Shown here piece by piece: positions 1-7,445 of a stretch of 32,670 nucleotides of DNA. The stretch is from Rhodobacteraceae bacterium UBA6141. Lineage in GTDB: Bacteria > Pseudomonadota > Alphaproteobacteria > Rhodobacterales > Rhodobacteraceae. The position numbers were made by a program, and so were the translations under genes. Below the pieces are notes generated by a model. The model had not been told where the DNA came from and ran no database searches. It was given only the letters and a program-made list of their open reading frames with translations. The stretch covers positions 1 through 32,670 of the forward strand of contig DIVD01000021.1 in the NCBI GenBank assembly GCA_002423245.1, given 5' to 3'. Position 1 is the stretch's first letter. The number at the start of each line of letters is the position of its first letter.

Positions 1-187
1 GCGCCTCGGGCAGGGTGTGGCCGTCGTAGGGATTTCCCGGCAGGGACCGCATGCCGACGACGAAGCCTTCGTCGATGGTGGTGGCGAGGCTGACCTTGGT
101 GCCGAACTCGTAGCGCTTGCGGGCCTTGCCCTTGGAGATGCAGTCGACCTCCGGCTCGTGCAGCGCGTAGATCTTGTCGCGGCTCCT
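1..187 (-). pseudogene. IS5-family transposase fragment (partial)
   Basis: Read on the minus strand, this stretch translates into an internal block of an IS5-type DDE transposase: a Lys-Ile-Tyr-Ala-Leu-His motif, then EPEVDCISKGKARKRYEF and later GNPYDGHTL, all typical of this family. There is no start codon of its own, and it breaks off at about 187, where it abuts a piece of an unrelated transposase. It continues past the left edge, so its total length is unknown. I judge it a dead remnant, because the N-terminal part expected upstream is replaced by other DNA. It marks the downstream border of the operon that ends at 445. Confidence 0.75.
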
Positions 188-188
188 G

Positions 189-335
189 ATGCACATCCCG
201 ATCGCCGTCGAGCCAGGCATCGATGATCCCGGCAAAAGCATCCGGCTTTGGCCGCTTCACCGCCGCCTTCCGCCGGTAGCCCGGCGGAACCGAAAACGCC
301 ATCATTTTGCGGACGCTGTCGCGCGAGATGTTGAC
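189..335 (-). pseudogene. IS21-family IstA transposase fragment
   Basis: The minus strand encodes VNISRDSVRKMMAFSVPPGY, then a run ending in DAWLDGDRDVH, which matches the N-terminal region of IS21-type IstA (end of the helix-turn-helix segment and the start of the next domain). Similarity begins abruptly at about 335 and stops at about 189, right where the IS5-type fragment begins in another reading frame. Both fragments point the same way, so this looks like one insertion sequence interrupted or recombined with another and then eroded. There is no IstB and no full IstA. The 336-444 stretch between it and the first intact gene shows nothing recognisable. Confidence 0.7.
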
Positions 336-444
336 CTTTCATCTGGACCATGACCGCCGAGGACATCCTCGAACGGGAACGCCGTGCCCGGACGCTCTCG
401 ATGAAACCAGGGAAAATTGGTAGCAAATGTCAGACTCGGGAACA

Positions 445-1227
445 CTAGCGGTCCTTGAACTCGGGCTTTCGCTTTTCCGAGAACGCCTTCATCGCTTCGG
501 GGAAATCATGCGCGCACAGCAGGACGCTTTGCGCGTCGCGCTCGATGTCCAGCGCCTCGAGATAGCTGCACTCTGCCGCTGCGCGCATCACGCGCTTGGC
601 CGTCTGCACGCCGAACATCGGGTTTGCCGCAATCTCGCGGGCGGTTTCCAGCGCGCGCGCCTCGACCTGCGCGGCCGGAACGCAGTCTTCCACCACGCGC
701 AACTCCCGGGCGGTGCGCCCGTCGATCTCGCGGCCGGTGAGCACGAGCATCCGCGCCACCCCTGCCCCGGCGCGTTGCTGAAGCAGCCAGCTCGATCCGG
801 TGTCGGGGCAGCCGCCGACGCGGGCAAACACCTCGCAGAGCCGGGCATCTTCGGCGGCCACGACGATATCCGCCGACAGCGCGAGGCTGAGACCGGCGCC
901 GAAGGCGACGCCGCAGACCGCCGAAATCAGCGGCTTGCGAAACAGATAGGCGGCGCGCCCGCCATCGTGAACCCGGTCAACCATCTCGGACGTGGCCCGC
1001 GCGCCCTTGGCGACCTCGGTCTGGAAACCGACGAGATCCCCGCCGCTGCTGAAATGCGCACCCCCGGTCATCACCACGACGCGGACCTGATCGTCACGGT
1101 CCGCCTCGCGCAGGCATGTCACCAGGGCCTCGACGAAGGCGATGCTGTAGGGGTTGCGCTTTTCCGGCTGAAGAAAGCGCAGGACACCGACAGGGCCTTC
1201 CCTGTCCAGACGCATCAATTCGGTCAT
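445..1227 (-). CDS. enoyl-CoA hydratase/isomerase (crotonase) family protein, PaaG-like
   Basis: A 260-residue crotonase-fold protein with the usual length and C-terminus (AFSEKRKPEFKDR). The oxyanion-hole segments are visible as HFSSGGDL and CGVAFGAGLSLAL. At the two positions that hold the catalytic glutamates of classical enoyl-CoA hydratase (Glu144/Glu164 of the rat enzyme), my alignment gives Ser and Phe. It has instead an Asp in a CPDTGSSW motif, the place used by PaaG-type ring-opening/double-bond isomerases. I infer isomerase-like or other crotonase chemistry rather than simple hydration. It is the last gene of the transporter operon, 11 bp after the preceding crotonase, with GGAG upstream of the ATG. 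The substrate is unknown. Confidence 0.88.
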   Translation of the reverse strand: MTELMRLDREGPVGVLRFLQPEKRNPYSIAFVEALVTCLREADRDDQVRVVVMTGGAHFSSGGDLVGFQTEVAKGARATSEMVDRVHDGGRAAYLFRKPLISAVCGVAFGAGLSLALSADIVVAAEDARLCEVFARVGGCPDTGSSWLLQQRAGAGVARMLVLTGREIDGRTARELRVVEDCVPAAQVEARALETAREIAANPMFGVQTAKRVMRAAAECSYLEALDIERDAQSVLLCAHDFPEAMKAFSEKRKPEFKDR

Positions 1228-1238
1228 CTCCGTCTCCT

Positions 1239-2015
1239 TCAGGTTCCGGTCCAGACCGGGGCGCGCTTCTCGGCGAAGGCCTTGGGCCCTTCGATCGCAT
1301 CATTGCTGGCGTAGACGACCTCGTGCAGGCGCTTGCCCTCTTCGAGACCGCCCGCGCAGCCCAGATCCATGGTGGCGCGGACGCTGGCCTTTGCCGCCAC
1401 CACAGACAGTGGTGCGGCGCTGGCGATCCGCCTGGCCAGATCATATGCGCGCGCGCGCACGGCATCGGGCGTGTCCTCAAGATAGTTGGTGAACCCGAAA
1501 TCGTGCAGCCGTTCGATCGGCATCAGATCGCCGGTCAGCACGATCTCCATCAGGATCGGTTGCGGCAGCATGTAGAGGGCCGGCGCCGCCCAGGGCGATC
1601 CGCGCCCGATCTTCACCTCGGTGATGCCGACCTTGGTGCCCTTCAGGCCCACGCGCAGATCGCAGTTCAGCGTCAGCATCATTCCGCCGGCCATAAGCGA
1701 GCCCGTCATGGCCGCGATGATCGGCTTCCGGCAGGCGCGCATGGTTTCGTGAAAGGGATCGCGCATCTTCGAGAGGATATCGACGCCTTCATCGCGCGCG
1801 ATCTGGGCGGCTTCCTTCAGGTCCATACCGGCACTGAAGACCCCGCAGTCCGCCGAGGTCAGAATGGCCACGCGAATGCTGTCATCCGCGCCGATCCTGT
1901 CCCAGGCATCCGCCAGACCGTTGGTCGCCGCCACGGAAAGCGCATTCTTGCGCTCGGGCCGGTTTATGCACACGGTCGCGATGCCGTCTTCGATCTTCAC
2001 CTCTATGGGGTTCAT
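1239..2015 (-). CDS. enoyl-CoA hydratase/isomerase (crotonase) family protein
   Basis: A 258-residue crotonase-fold protein. The start at 2015 (MNPIEVKIEDG) is chosen because an AGAAGAGG element precedes it and the residues further upstream do not fit the family. The oxyanion-hole segments are FSAGMDL and TGSLMAGGMMLTL. By alignment the first catalytic Glu of hydratases is replaced by Met, while the second (in GITEVKIG) is kept, so it may be a hydratase variant, an isomerase or a hydrolase. It lies 87 bp after the last substrate-binding protein gene and 11 bp before the second crotonase. The pair probably processes CoA esters made by the ligase of the same operon. The family assignment is firm; the reaction is not. 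Confidence 0.88.
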   Translation of the reverse strand: MNPIEVKIEDGIATVCINRPERKNALSVAATNGLADAWDRIGADDSIRVAILTSADCGVFSAGMDLKEAAQIARDEGVDILSKMRDPFHETMRACRKPIIAAMTGSLMAGGMMLTLNCDLRVGLKGTKVGITEVKIGRGSPWAAPALYMLPQPILMEIVLTGDLMPIERLHDFGFTNYLEDTPDAVRARAYDLARRIASAAPLSVVAAKASVRATMDLGCAGGLEEGKRLHEVVYASNDAIEGPKAFAEKRAPVWTGT

Positions 2016-2067
2016 TTGCCACGCCTCTTCTGGTCGAAAATCTTCCGGTTTCATGCCGCCACACATT

Positions 2068-2093
2068 CCCCCGCAGCCCGGCCGCCGCGGGGG
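2068..2093 (-). other. intercistronic hairpin after SBP-F
   Basis: A 7-bp GC stem (CCCCCGC / GCGGGGG) with a 12-nt loop lies between the SBP-F stop codon and the first crotonase gene. There is no T-run, so it is more likely an mRNA-stability or attenuation element than a simple terminator. Confidence 0.4.
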
Positions 2094-2102
2094 GATGGCC
2101 AT

Positions 2103-3353
2103 TCATTCGATGGTGAACTTGGACGAGCTTTCCTTGATCACGTCCCACACCACGTCGAGATAGTCGGCGCTCCAGTCGGTCAGCGGAACCCATTTTTCGC
2201 CGTCCCACTGTTCGACGCGCGTCGTACCGCCGCCGCCGTGATCCGAGGGTGTGATGGTGATCGGCGCCATCAGGCCCTGGGCATCGAAGTTTTCGATCGA
2301 CTCGTAGCCCGCCTTCATGCTCTCGGGCGTCAGCGGCCAGCCATTCTGCTGAATCCCGAGGCGCGCCGCCTCGTGTGCCGCCGCCTGGAGCGCAACACCC
2401 ATGTTGTAGTACACGTCCTGAGTGAGGATTTCCGGCCCGCTGCCCTTGCCATTGGCATAGTAGGTGTCCAGCAGCGTCCGGATGATCGGGATATCCTGCC
2501 CGCCGGCGACGTTGGTCCCGCGCAGGATGCCCTTGGCCTCTTGCGCACCGATATTGCGCAGATCGACCTCGTTCAGCCAGTTCACCGACAGGTAGCGATC
2601 CGTTGGGAAGCGGTTACGCCGCATTTCCTTGGATGCGACCACATGCGCGCCGGCCCAGACCCAGCTGAGGACGTAATCCGGATTGTCGCGACGGATCTTG
2701 CTCCATGCGCCGGACTGATCGGTCCCCGGCAGCGGCACGGGGTAGAGTTGCAGATCGAAGCCTTCCTTCTCGGCCAGGACCTTCAGAACCTCGATCGGCT
2801 CCTGCCCGAACGGATAATCAAGATAGAGAAATCCGATCTTCGCGTCGCTGAGATCGCCGCCCAGCTTGTCCTTGATGAAGGCAACGTCGTTCGCCGCCTG
2901 CTGCCAGTAGGTCGGCCCGATCGGGAAAACCCATTCGAAAACGTCGCCGTCAACCGCGTCACCGCGTCCGACGAAGGATTGCATCAGGATATTGCCGTCT
3001 TTCATGATGCGCGGCAAGGCGGCGTTGCTGACCGGCGTGGATGCGAAATAGAAGGCGAACACCCCGTCACGCTTGAGTTGTTCATAACACTCCACGCCGC
3101 GCTGCGGCTCGTTGCCGTGATCGCGGACGATGATTTCGACCGGATGGCCCTCGATGCCGCCGTTATCGTTGACATACATCGCCAGATCCTGAGCACCCTG
3201 TGCCAGTTGGGGCGTGATGAAGGTATAGGACTTGCTCAGGTCGAAGCAGAAGCCGAACCGTATCGGCTCCTTGTCCTGCGCGGATGCGGCCGCCGCGCCT
3301 GATGCGAGCGCAGCGGCCAGCGCAAGTCCCTTGACGTGCTGTCGGATGTTCAT
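2103..3353 (-). CDS. Liv-type ABC transporter substrate-binding protein, paralog SBP-F
   Basis: A 416-residue periplasmic type I binding protein (Peripla_BP_6 / Leu-Ile-Val-binding class), exported by a Sec signal peptide (positive N-terminus, Ala-rich core, likely cut after ASA near residue 25). No lipobox is seen. Family-wide blocks are CFDLSKSYTF, RDHGNEPQRG, GRGDAVDG and GPTYWQQAANDVAF. The mature protein has only two Cys (about 36 and 89), conserved in all six paralogs and possibly a disulfide. It is last of six tandem copies. Its N-terminus (NIRQHVK) and C-terminal ENFDAQGLMAPITITPSDHG pair it with SBP-D. Its putative ligand patch VWAGAHVVASKEM is unique in the array. A GGGAGGA site sits just before the ATG. 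The ligand is unknown. Confidence 0.93.
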   Translation of the reverse strand: MNIRQHVKGLALAAALASGAAAASAQDKEPIRFGFCFDLSKSYTFITPQLAQGAQDLAMYVNDNGGIEGHPVEIIVRDHGNEPQRGVECYEQLKRDGVFAFYFASTPVSNAALPRIMKDGNILMQSFVGRGDAVDGDVFEWVFPIGPTYWQQAANDVAFIKDKLGGDLSDAKIGFLYLDYPFGQEPIEVLKVLAEKEGFDLQLYPVPLPGTDQSGAWSKIRRDNPDYVLSWVWAGAHVVASKEMRRNRFPTDRYLSVNWLNEVDLRNIGAQEAKGILRGTNVAGGQDIPIIRTLLDTYYANGKGSGPEILTQDVYYNMGVALQAAAHEAARLGIQQNGWPLTPESMKAGYESIENFDAQGLMAPITITPSDHGGGGTTRVEQWDGEKWVPLTDWSADYLDVVWDVIKESSSKFTIE

Positions 3354-3395
3354 TTCTTCCTCCCTGGTGAAGCTCGCGGGACAACTTGTTGTTTT

Positions 3396-3427
3396 CAGAC
3401 GCAGTGCCCCGCGCGGGACTGCGTCTG
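3396..3427 (-). other. intercistronic hairpin between SBP-E and SBP-F
   Basis: A perfect 10-bp inverted repeat (CAGACGCAGT / ACTGCGTCTG) with a 12-nt GC-rich loop lies 14 bp after the SBP-E stop. No T-run follows on the minus strand, so it probably does not fully terminate transcription. It could protect upstream mRNA ends or tune expression of successive receptors. Nearly the same stem occurs at 6072-6101. Confidence 0.6.
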
Positions 3428-3441
3428 CTGGAGCTAAAGCC

Positions 3442-4689
3442 TTACTGCTCGTATTTCGACGAGCTTTCCCTGATCACGTCCCACACCACGTCGGTATATT
3501 CCGAGATCCAGTCGGTCAGCGGCACCCATTTTTCGCCATCCCACTGTTCGATGCGCGTCTTGCCGCTGCCGCCGTGATCCGAAGGTGTGACGGTCACCGG
3601 GGCCATCAGGCCGTAAGCATCGTAGTCGACAATCGACTCATAGCCAGCCTTCATGGTCTCCGGCGTCAGCGGCCAGCCGTTCTCCTTGATCGCCAGACGC
3701 GCTGCCTCCTGCGCTGCTGCCTGGATCGCAAGGCCGACGTTGTAATACACGTCGCGAGCCAGGATCTCGGGGCCGCTGCCCTTGCCGTTGGCATAATAGG
3801 TATCCAGCATCGTCTTGACGATCGGGATCTCCTGGCCACCGGCAACGTTGGTTCCGCGCAGGATGCCTTTTGCCTCTTCCTCGCCGATATTGCGGATATC
3901 AACCTCGTTCAGCCAGTTGACCGTCAGGTAGCGGTCGATCGGGAAGCGGTTGCGGCGCATCTCCTTCGACGCGATCACATGCTGTCCGGCCAGCATCCAG
4001 CTGATCAGATAGTCCGGCTTGTCACGGCGGATCTTGCTCCATGCGGCGGACTGGTCGGTACCGGGCAGCGGAACCGGATAAAGCTCCAACTCGAAGCCTT
4101 CCTTCTCGGCCAGCGTGTTCAGAAGGTTGATCGGGTCCTGCCCGAAGGGGTAGTCCAGGTAGATGAACCCGATCTTCGCCTCGCTCAGGTCGCCTCCCAT
4201 CTGCGACTTGATGAAGGCAACATCGTTCGCTGCCTGCTGCCAGTAGGTCGGACCCACCGGGAAGATCCATTCGAACACCTCTCCGTCCACCGCGTCACCC
4301 CGGCCGACGGCGGACTGGATCATGATGTTGCCGTCCTTCATGAGGCGTGGCAGAAGCGAGATGCTGACCGGCGTGGACATGAAATTGAAAATGAACACGC
4401 CCTCACGCTTGAGCTGCTCGTAGCATTCGACGCCGCGCTGCGATTCGTTGCCGTGGTCGCGCACGATGATCTCGACCGGGTGCCCCTCGATGCCACCGTT
4501 TTCGTTGGTGTACATCGCAAAGTCTTGCGCCGCCTGGGCGACCTGGGGGGTCGCGAATGTGTAGGACTTGCTGAGATCGAAGCAAAGGCCGAACTTGATC
4601 GGCTCCTTGTCCTGTGCGGAGGCGACCGCCGCCCCCGATGCAAGCGCAGCGGCCAGCGCAAGCGCCTTGACGTGTTGTCCGGATTTCAT
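3442..4689 (-). CDS. Liv-type ABC transporter substrate-binding protein, paralog SBP-E
   Basis: A 415-residue paralog with a signal peptide ending in AVASAQ. It has the shared blocks CFDLSKSYTF, DHGNESQRGVECYEQ, GRGDAVDG and PTYWQQAANDVAF, and two Cys at the conserved places. Its ends pair with SBP-C: MK-x-GQ start, AAVASAQDKEPI, FNFMSTPVS, and YDA-x-GLMAPVTVTP near the C-terminus. Its candidate cleft patch LAGQHVIASKEM and the HGGSGKTRIEQWDG stretch are instead those of SBP-B, so the gene looks mosaic. It carries two small changes in otherwise constant blocks (ES for EP in the DHGNE motif, SAV for SFV before GRGD). The leader GGGAGAGAGAAAG-ATG is also of the SBP-C kind. Fifth in transcription order. 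Confidence 0.93.
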   Translation of the reverse strand: MKSGQHVKALALAAALASGAAVASAQDKEPIKFGLCFDLSKSYTFATPQVAQAAQDFAMYTNENGGIEGHPVEIIVRDHGNESQRGVECYEQLKREGVFIFNFMSTPVSISLLPRLMKDGNIMIQSAVGRGDAVDGEVFEWIFPVGPTYWQQAANDVAFIKSQMGGDLSEAKIGFIYLDYPFGQDPINLLNTLAEKEGFELELYPVPLPGTDQSAAWSKIRRDKPDYLISWMLAGQHVIASKEMRRNRFPIDRYLTVNWLNEVDIRNIGEEEAKGILRGTNVAGGQEIPIVKTMLDTYYANGKGSGPEILARDVYYNVGLAIQAAAQEAARLAIKENGWPLTPETMKAGYESIVDYDAYGLMAPVTVTPSDHGGSGKTRIEQWDGEKWVPLTDWISEYTDVVWDVIRESSSKYEQ

Positions 4690-4736
4690 CTTTCTCTCTC
4701 CCTAGCGATGGCTCGATTGCGTCTTGCCGATCTTTC

Positions 4737-4764
4737 GGCGCGGTGCCTCGCGTGGCACCGCGCC
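4737..4764 (-). other. intercistronic hairpin between SBP-D and SBP-E
   Basis: A perfect 11-bp stem (GGCGCGGTGCC / GGCACCGCGCC) with a 6-nt loop lies 16 bp after the SBP-D stop. Its sequence is unrelated to the CAGACGCAG stems of the neighbouring spacers, but its place relative to the stop codon is the same. No T-run follows. Confidence 0.6.
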
Positions 4765-4780
4765 TGATCTCATCCGGCTG

Positions 4781-6028
4781 TCATTGCTGGTATTTCGAAG
4801 AGCTTTCCTTGATCACTTCCCACACCAGGTCGGAGTATTCCGCGATCCACTCGGTCAGCGGAACCCATTTTTCCCCGTCCCACTGTTCGACCCGGGTCTT
4901 GCCGCCGCCGCCGTGATCCGAGGGTGTGATGGTGATGGGGGCCATCAGGCCCTGGGCATCGAAGTTTTCGATCGACTCGTAGGCCGCCTTCATGCTCTCG
5001 GGGGTCAGCGGCCAGCCGTTCTGCTGGATCGCCAGCCGGGCCGCCTCGAAATTCACCGCGTAGATCGAGAGGCCAAGGTTGTAGTACACGTCGCGCGCAA
5101 GGGCTTCCGGGCCGCTGCCCTTGCCGTTGGCGTAGTAGGTGTCCAGCATCGTCTTGACCAGCGGCAGTTCCTGTCCGCCAGCCACGTTGGTCCCACGCAG
5201 GATACCCTTCGCCTCCTGCTCGCCGATGTTCCTGATATCGACCTCGTTCATCCAGTTGACCGTCAGATAGCGGTCGATCGGGAAGCGGTTGCGGCGCATC
5301 TCCTTGGACGCGACCACATGCCCGCCGGAGAGGATCCAGCTGATCACATAGTCGGGCTTGTCGCGGCGGATGCTGCTCCACGCGCCGGACTGGTCCGAAC
5401 CGGGCAGCGCAACGGGATAGAGTTTCAACTCGAAGCCTTCCTTTTCGGAAAGGGTCTTCAGAACCTCGATCGGCTCCTGCCCGAAGGGATAGTCCAGATA
5501 GAGAAATCCGATCTTGGCGTCAGACAGGTCGCCGCCCAACTGGTCCTTGATGAAGGCCACATCGTTCGCCGCCTGCTGCCAGTAGGTCGGCCCGTTCGGG
5601 AAGACCCATTCGAACACCTCACCGTCGACCGCATCCCCGCGGCCGGCGGCGGCCTGCACCAGGATATTGCCGTCCTTCATGACACGCGGCAGAACCGCGT
5701 TGTTCACCGGCGTGGACAGGAAGTAGAAGTTGAACACGCCCTCACGCTTGAGCTGCTCGTAGCATTCGACCCCGCGCTGCGGTTCGTTGCCGTGGTCACG
5801 AATGATGAGCTCGACCGGGTGCCCCTCGATGCCGCCGTTCTCGTTGGTGTACATCGCAAGGTCTTGCGCCGCCTGGGCCACCTGCGGCGAAATGAAAGTG
5901 TAGGACTTGCTGAGATCGAAGCAAAGGCCGAACTTGATCGGCTCATTGTCCTGCGCGCTGGCCGCCGCCGCGCCTGATGCGAACGCAGCGGCCAGCGCAA
6001 TGGCCTTGACGTGTTGTCGGATAGTCAT
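4781..6028 (-). CDS. Liv-type ABC transporter substrate-binding protein, paralog SBP-D
   Basis: A 415-residue periplasmic binding protein with a Sec signal peptide (TIRQHVK start, cut near AASAQD). Conserved family blocks and the two-Cys pattern are present. The N-terminus, the leader (GGGAGGAAGAA-ATG) and the ENFDAQGLMAPITITPSDHG region pair it with SBP-F. The middle of the protein resembles SBP-B: FNFYFLSTPV, QAAAGRGDAVDG and AVNFEAARLAIQ. The C-lobe patch ILSGGHVVASKEM is shared with SBP-C. These swaps fall where type I binding proteins contact ligands, so SBP-D probably binds a different member of the same compound class. Fourth in transcription order. Confidence 0.93.
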   Translation of the reverse strand: MTIRQHVKAIALAAAFASGAAAASAQDNEPIKFGLCFDLSKSYTFISPQVAQAAQDLAMYTNENGGIEGHPVELIIRDHGNEPQRGVECYEQLKREGVFNFYFLSTPVNNAVLPRVMKDGNILVQAAAGRGDAVDGEVFEWVFPNGPTYWQQAANDVAFIKDQLGGDLSDAKIGFLYLDYPFGQEPIEVLKTLSEKEGFELKLYPVALPGSDQSGAWSSIRRDKPDYVISWILSGGHVVASKEMRRNRFPIDRYLTVNWMNEVDIRNIGEQEAKGILRGTNVAGGQELPLVKTMLDTYYANGKGSGPEALARDVYYNLGLSIYAVNFEAARLAIQQNGWPLTPESMKAAYESIENFDAQGLMAPITITPSDHGGGGKTRVEQWDGEKWVPLTEWIAEYSDLVWEVIKESSSKYQQ

Positions 6029-6071
6029 TTCTTCCTCCCTGATAAAGCTTGCGGGGGCATTTTCCTGTTTA

Positions 6072-6101
6072 CAGACGCAGTGCCCGCCGGGGCTGCGTCT
6101 G
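6072..6101 (-). other. intercistronic hairpin between SBP-C and SBP-D
   Basis: A perfect 9-bp stem (CAGACGCAG / CTGCGTCTG) with a 12-nt loop of GC-rich sequence lies 15 bp after the SBP-C stop codon. It is the close twin of the hairpin at 3396-3427, which supports duplication of a C-D gene pair, spacer included. No T-run is present. Confidence 0.6.
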
Positions 6102-6115
6102 CTGGAACCGTATCC

Positions 6116-7363
6116 TTACTGCTGGTATTTCGACGAGCTTTCCTTGATCACGTCCCACACCACATCGGTGTATTCGGCGCTCCAGTCGGTCAGCGGGACC
6201 CAATTTTCGCCATCCCACTGTTCGATGCGCGTCGTGCCGCCGCCGCCATGATCCTCGGGCGTCACGGTGACGGGGGCCATCAGACCCTCCGCATCGTACT
6301 CGACGAGAGACTCGTAGCCCGCCTTCATGGACTCCGGCGTCAGCGGCCAGCCGTTCTTCTGGATCGCCAGACGCGCAGCCTCGTTCCCCGTCAACTGCAT
6401 CGCCAGACCCATGTTGTAATACACATCGCGGACGCTCGATTCCGGGCCGCTTCCCTTGCCATTGGCGTAATAGGTGTCCAGCATCGTCTGGATGATCGGG
6501 ATATCCTGCCCGCCGGCGACGTTGGTCCCGCGCAAGATGCCCTTGGCCTCCATCGGACCGATATTGTTGATATCGACCTCGTTCATCCAGTTCACCGAGA
6601 TGTAGCGGTCGATCGGGAAGCGGTTGCGCTTCATCTCCTTGGACGCGACGACATGCCCGCCGGACAGAATCCAGCTGATCACATAGTCGGGCTTGTCGCG
6701 GCGGATCTTGCTCCATGCGCCGGACTGGTCCGAGCCGGGCAGCGCAACCGGATAAAGCTCCAGCTCGAAGCCCTCCTTCTCGGAAAGGGACTTCAGAATC
6801 TCGATCGGTTCCTGTCCGAAGGGATAATCGAGATAGATGAAGCCGATCTTGGCCTCGCTCAGATCACCGCCCATCTGGTCCTTGATGAAGGCAACATCGT
6901 TCGCTGCCTGCTGCCAGTAGGTCGGCCCGACCGGAAAGACCCATTCGAACACCTCTCCGTCAACCGCGTCCCCGCGTCCGACGAAGGATTGCATCAGGAT
7001 GTTGCCGTCCTTCATTGCGCGCGGCAGAACCGCGTTCGATACCGGCGTGGACATGAAATTGAAGATGAACACGCCTTCGCGCTTGAGCTGCTCGTAGCAT
7101 TCGACGCCGCGCTGCGGCTCGTTGCCGTGGTCGCGCACGATGATCTCGACGGGATGGCCCTCGATCCCGCCGTTCTCGTTCACATACATCGCAAGATCCT
7201 GCGACGCCTGGGCCATTTGCGGCGTGACGAAGGAGTAGGACTTGCTGATGTCAAAGCATAGGCCGAACCTGATCGGCTCCTTGTCCTGTGCAGATGCGAC
7301 CGCCGCGCCTGATGCGAACGTGGCGGCCAACGCAACCGCCTTGATGTATTGTCCGGTTTTCAT
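6116..7363 (-). CDS. Liv-type ABC transporter substrate-binding protein, paralog SBP-C
   Basis: A 415-residue paralog with a signal peptide (MKTGQYIK start, AVASAQ cleavage region). The constant blocks are present with one change (CFDISKSYSF). It pairs with SBP-E at both ends and in its leader (GGGAGAGAGAA-ATG). Its patches are FNFMSTPVSNA, SFVGRGDAVDG (shared with SBP-F), ILSGGHVVASKEM (shared with SBP-A and SBP-D) and QLTGNEAAR (unique). It has PEDHGGGGTTR where most copies read PSDHGG. It is third in transcription order and encodes a soluble periplasmic receptor for the LivHMGF-type core upstream. The ligand is unknown. Confidence 0.93.
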   Translation of the reverse strand: MKTGQYIKAVALAATFASGAAVASAQDKEPIRFGLCFDISKSYSFVTPQMAQASQDLAMYVNENGGIEGHPVEIIVRDHGNEPQRGVECYEQLKREGVFIFNFMSTPVSNAVLPRAMKDGNILMQSFVGRGDAVDGEVFEWVFPVGPTYWQQAANDVAFIKDQMGGDLSEAKIGFIYLDYPFGQEPIEILKSLSEKEGFELELYPVALPGSDQSGAWSKIRRDKPDYVISWILSGGHVVASKEMKRNRFPIDRYISVNWMNEVDINNIGPMEAKGILRGTNVAGGQDIPIIQTMLDTYYANGKGSGPESSVRDVYYNMGLAMQLTGNEAARLAIQKNGWPLTPESMKAGYESLVEYDAEGLMAPVTVTPEDHGGGGTTRIEQWDGENWVPLTDWSAEYTDVVWDVIKESSSKYQQ

Positions 7364-7445
7364 TTCTCTCTCCCTGACGATGGGTTGCGGGGCATCTTCT
7401 TGTTTCGAGACGCAGCCCGCGGGGGCCTTGACTCGTATTATATCC

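Noticed and set aside
350..448. A short plus-strand frame starting MTAEDILERERRARTLS
   Set aside because: Possibly the stub of a gene cut by the insertion sequences, but 32 codons with no identifiable family are not enough.
1116..3302. A 728-codon plus-strand frame, and similar long plus-strand frames opposite each receptor gene
   Set aside because: They repeat with each paralog because they mirror the same sequence; no ribosome sites or motifs.
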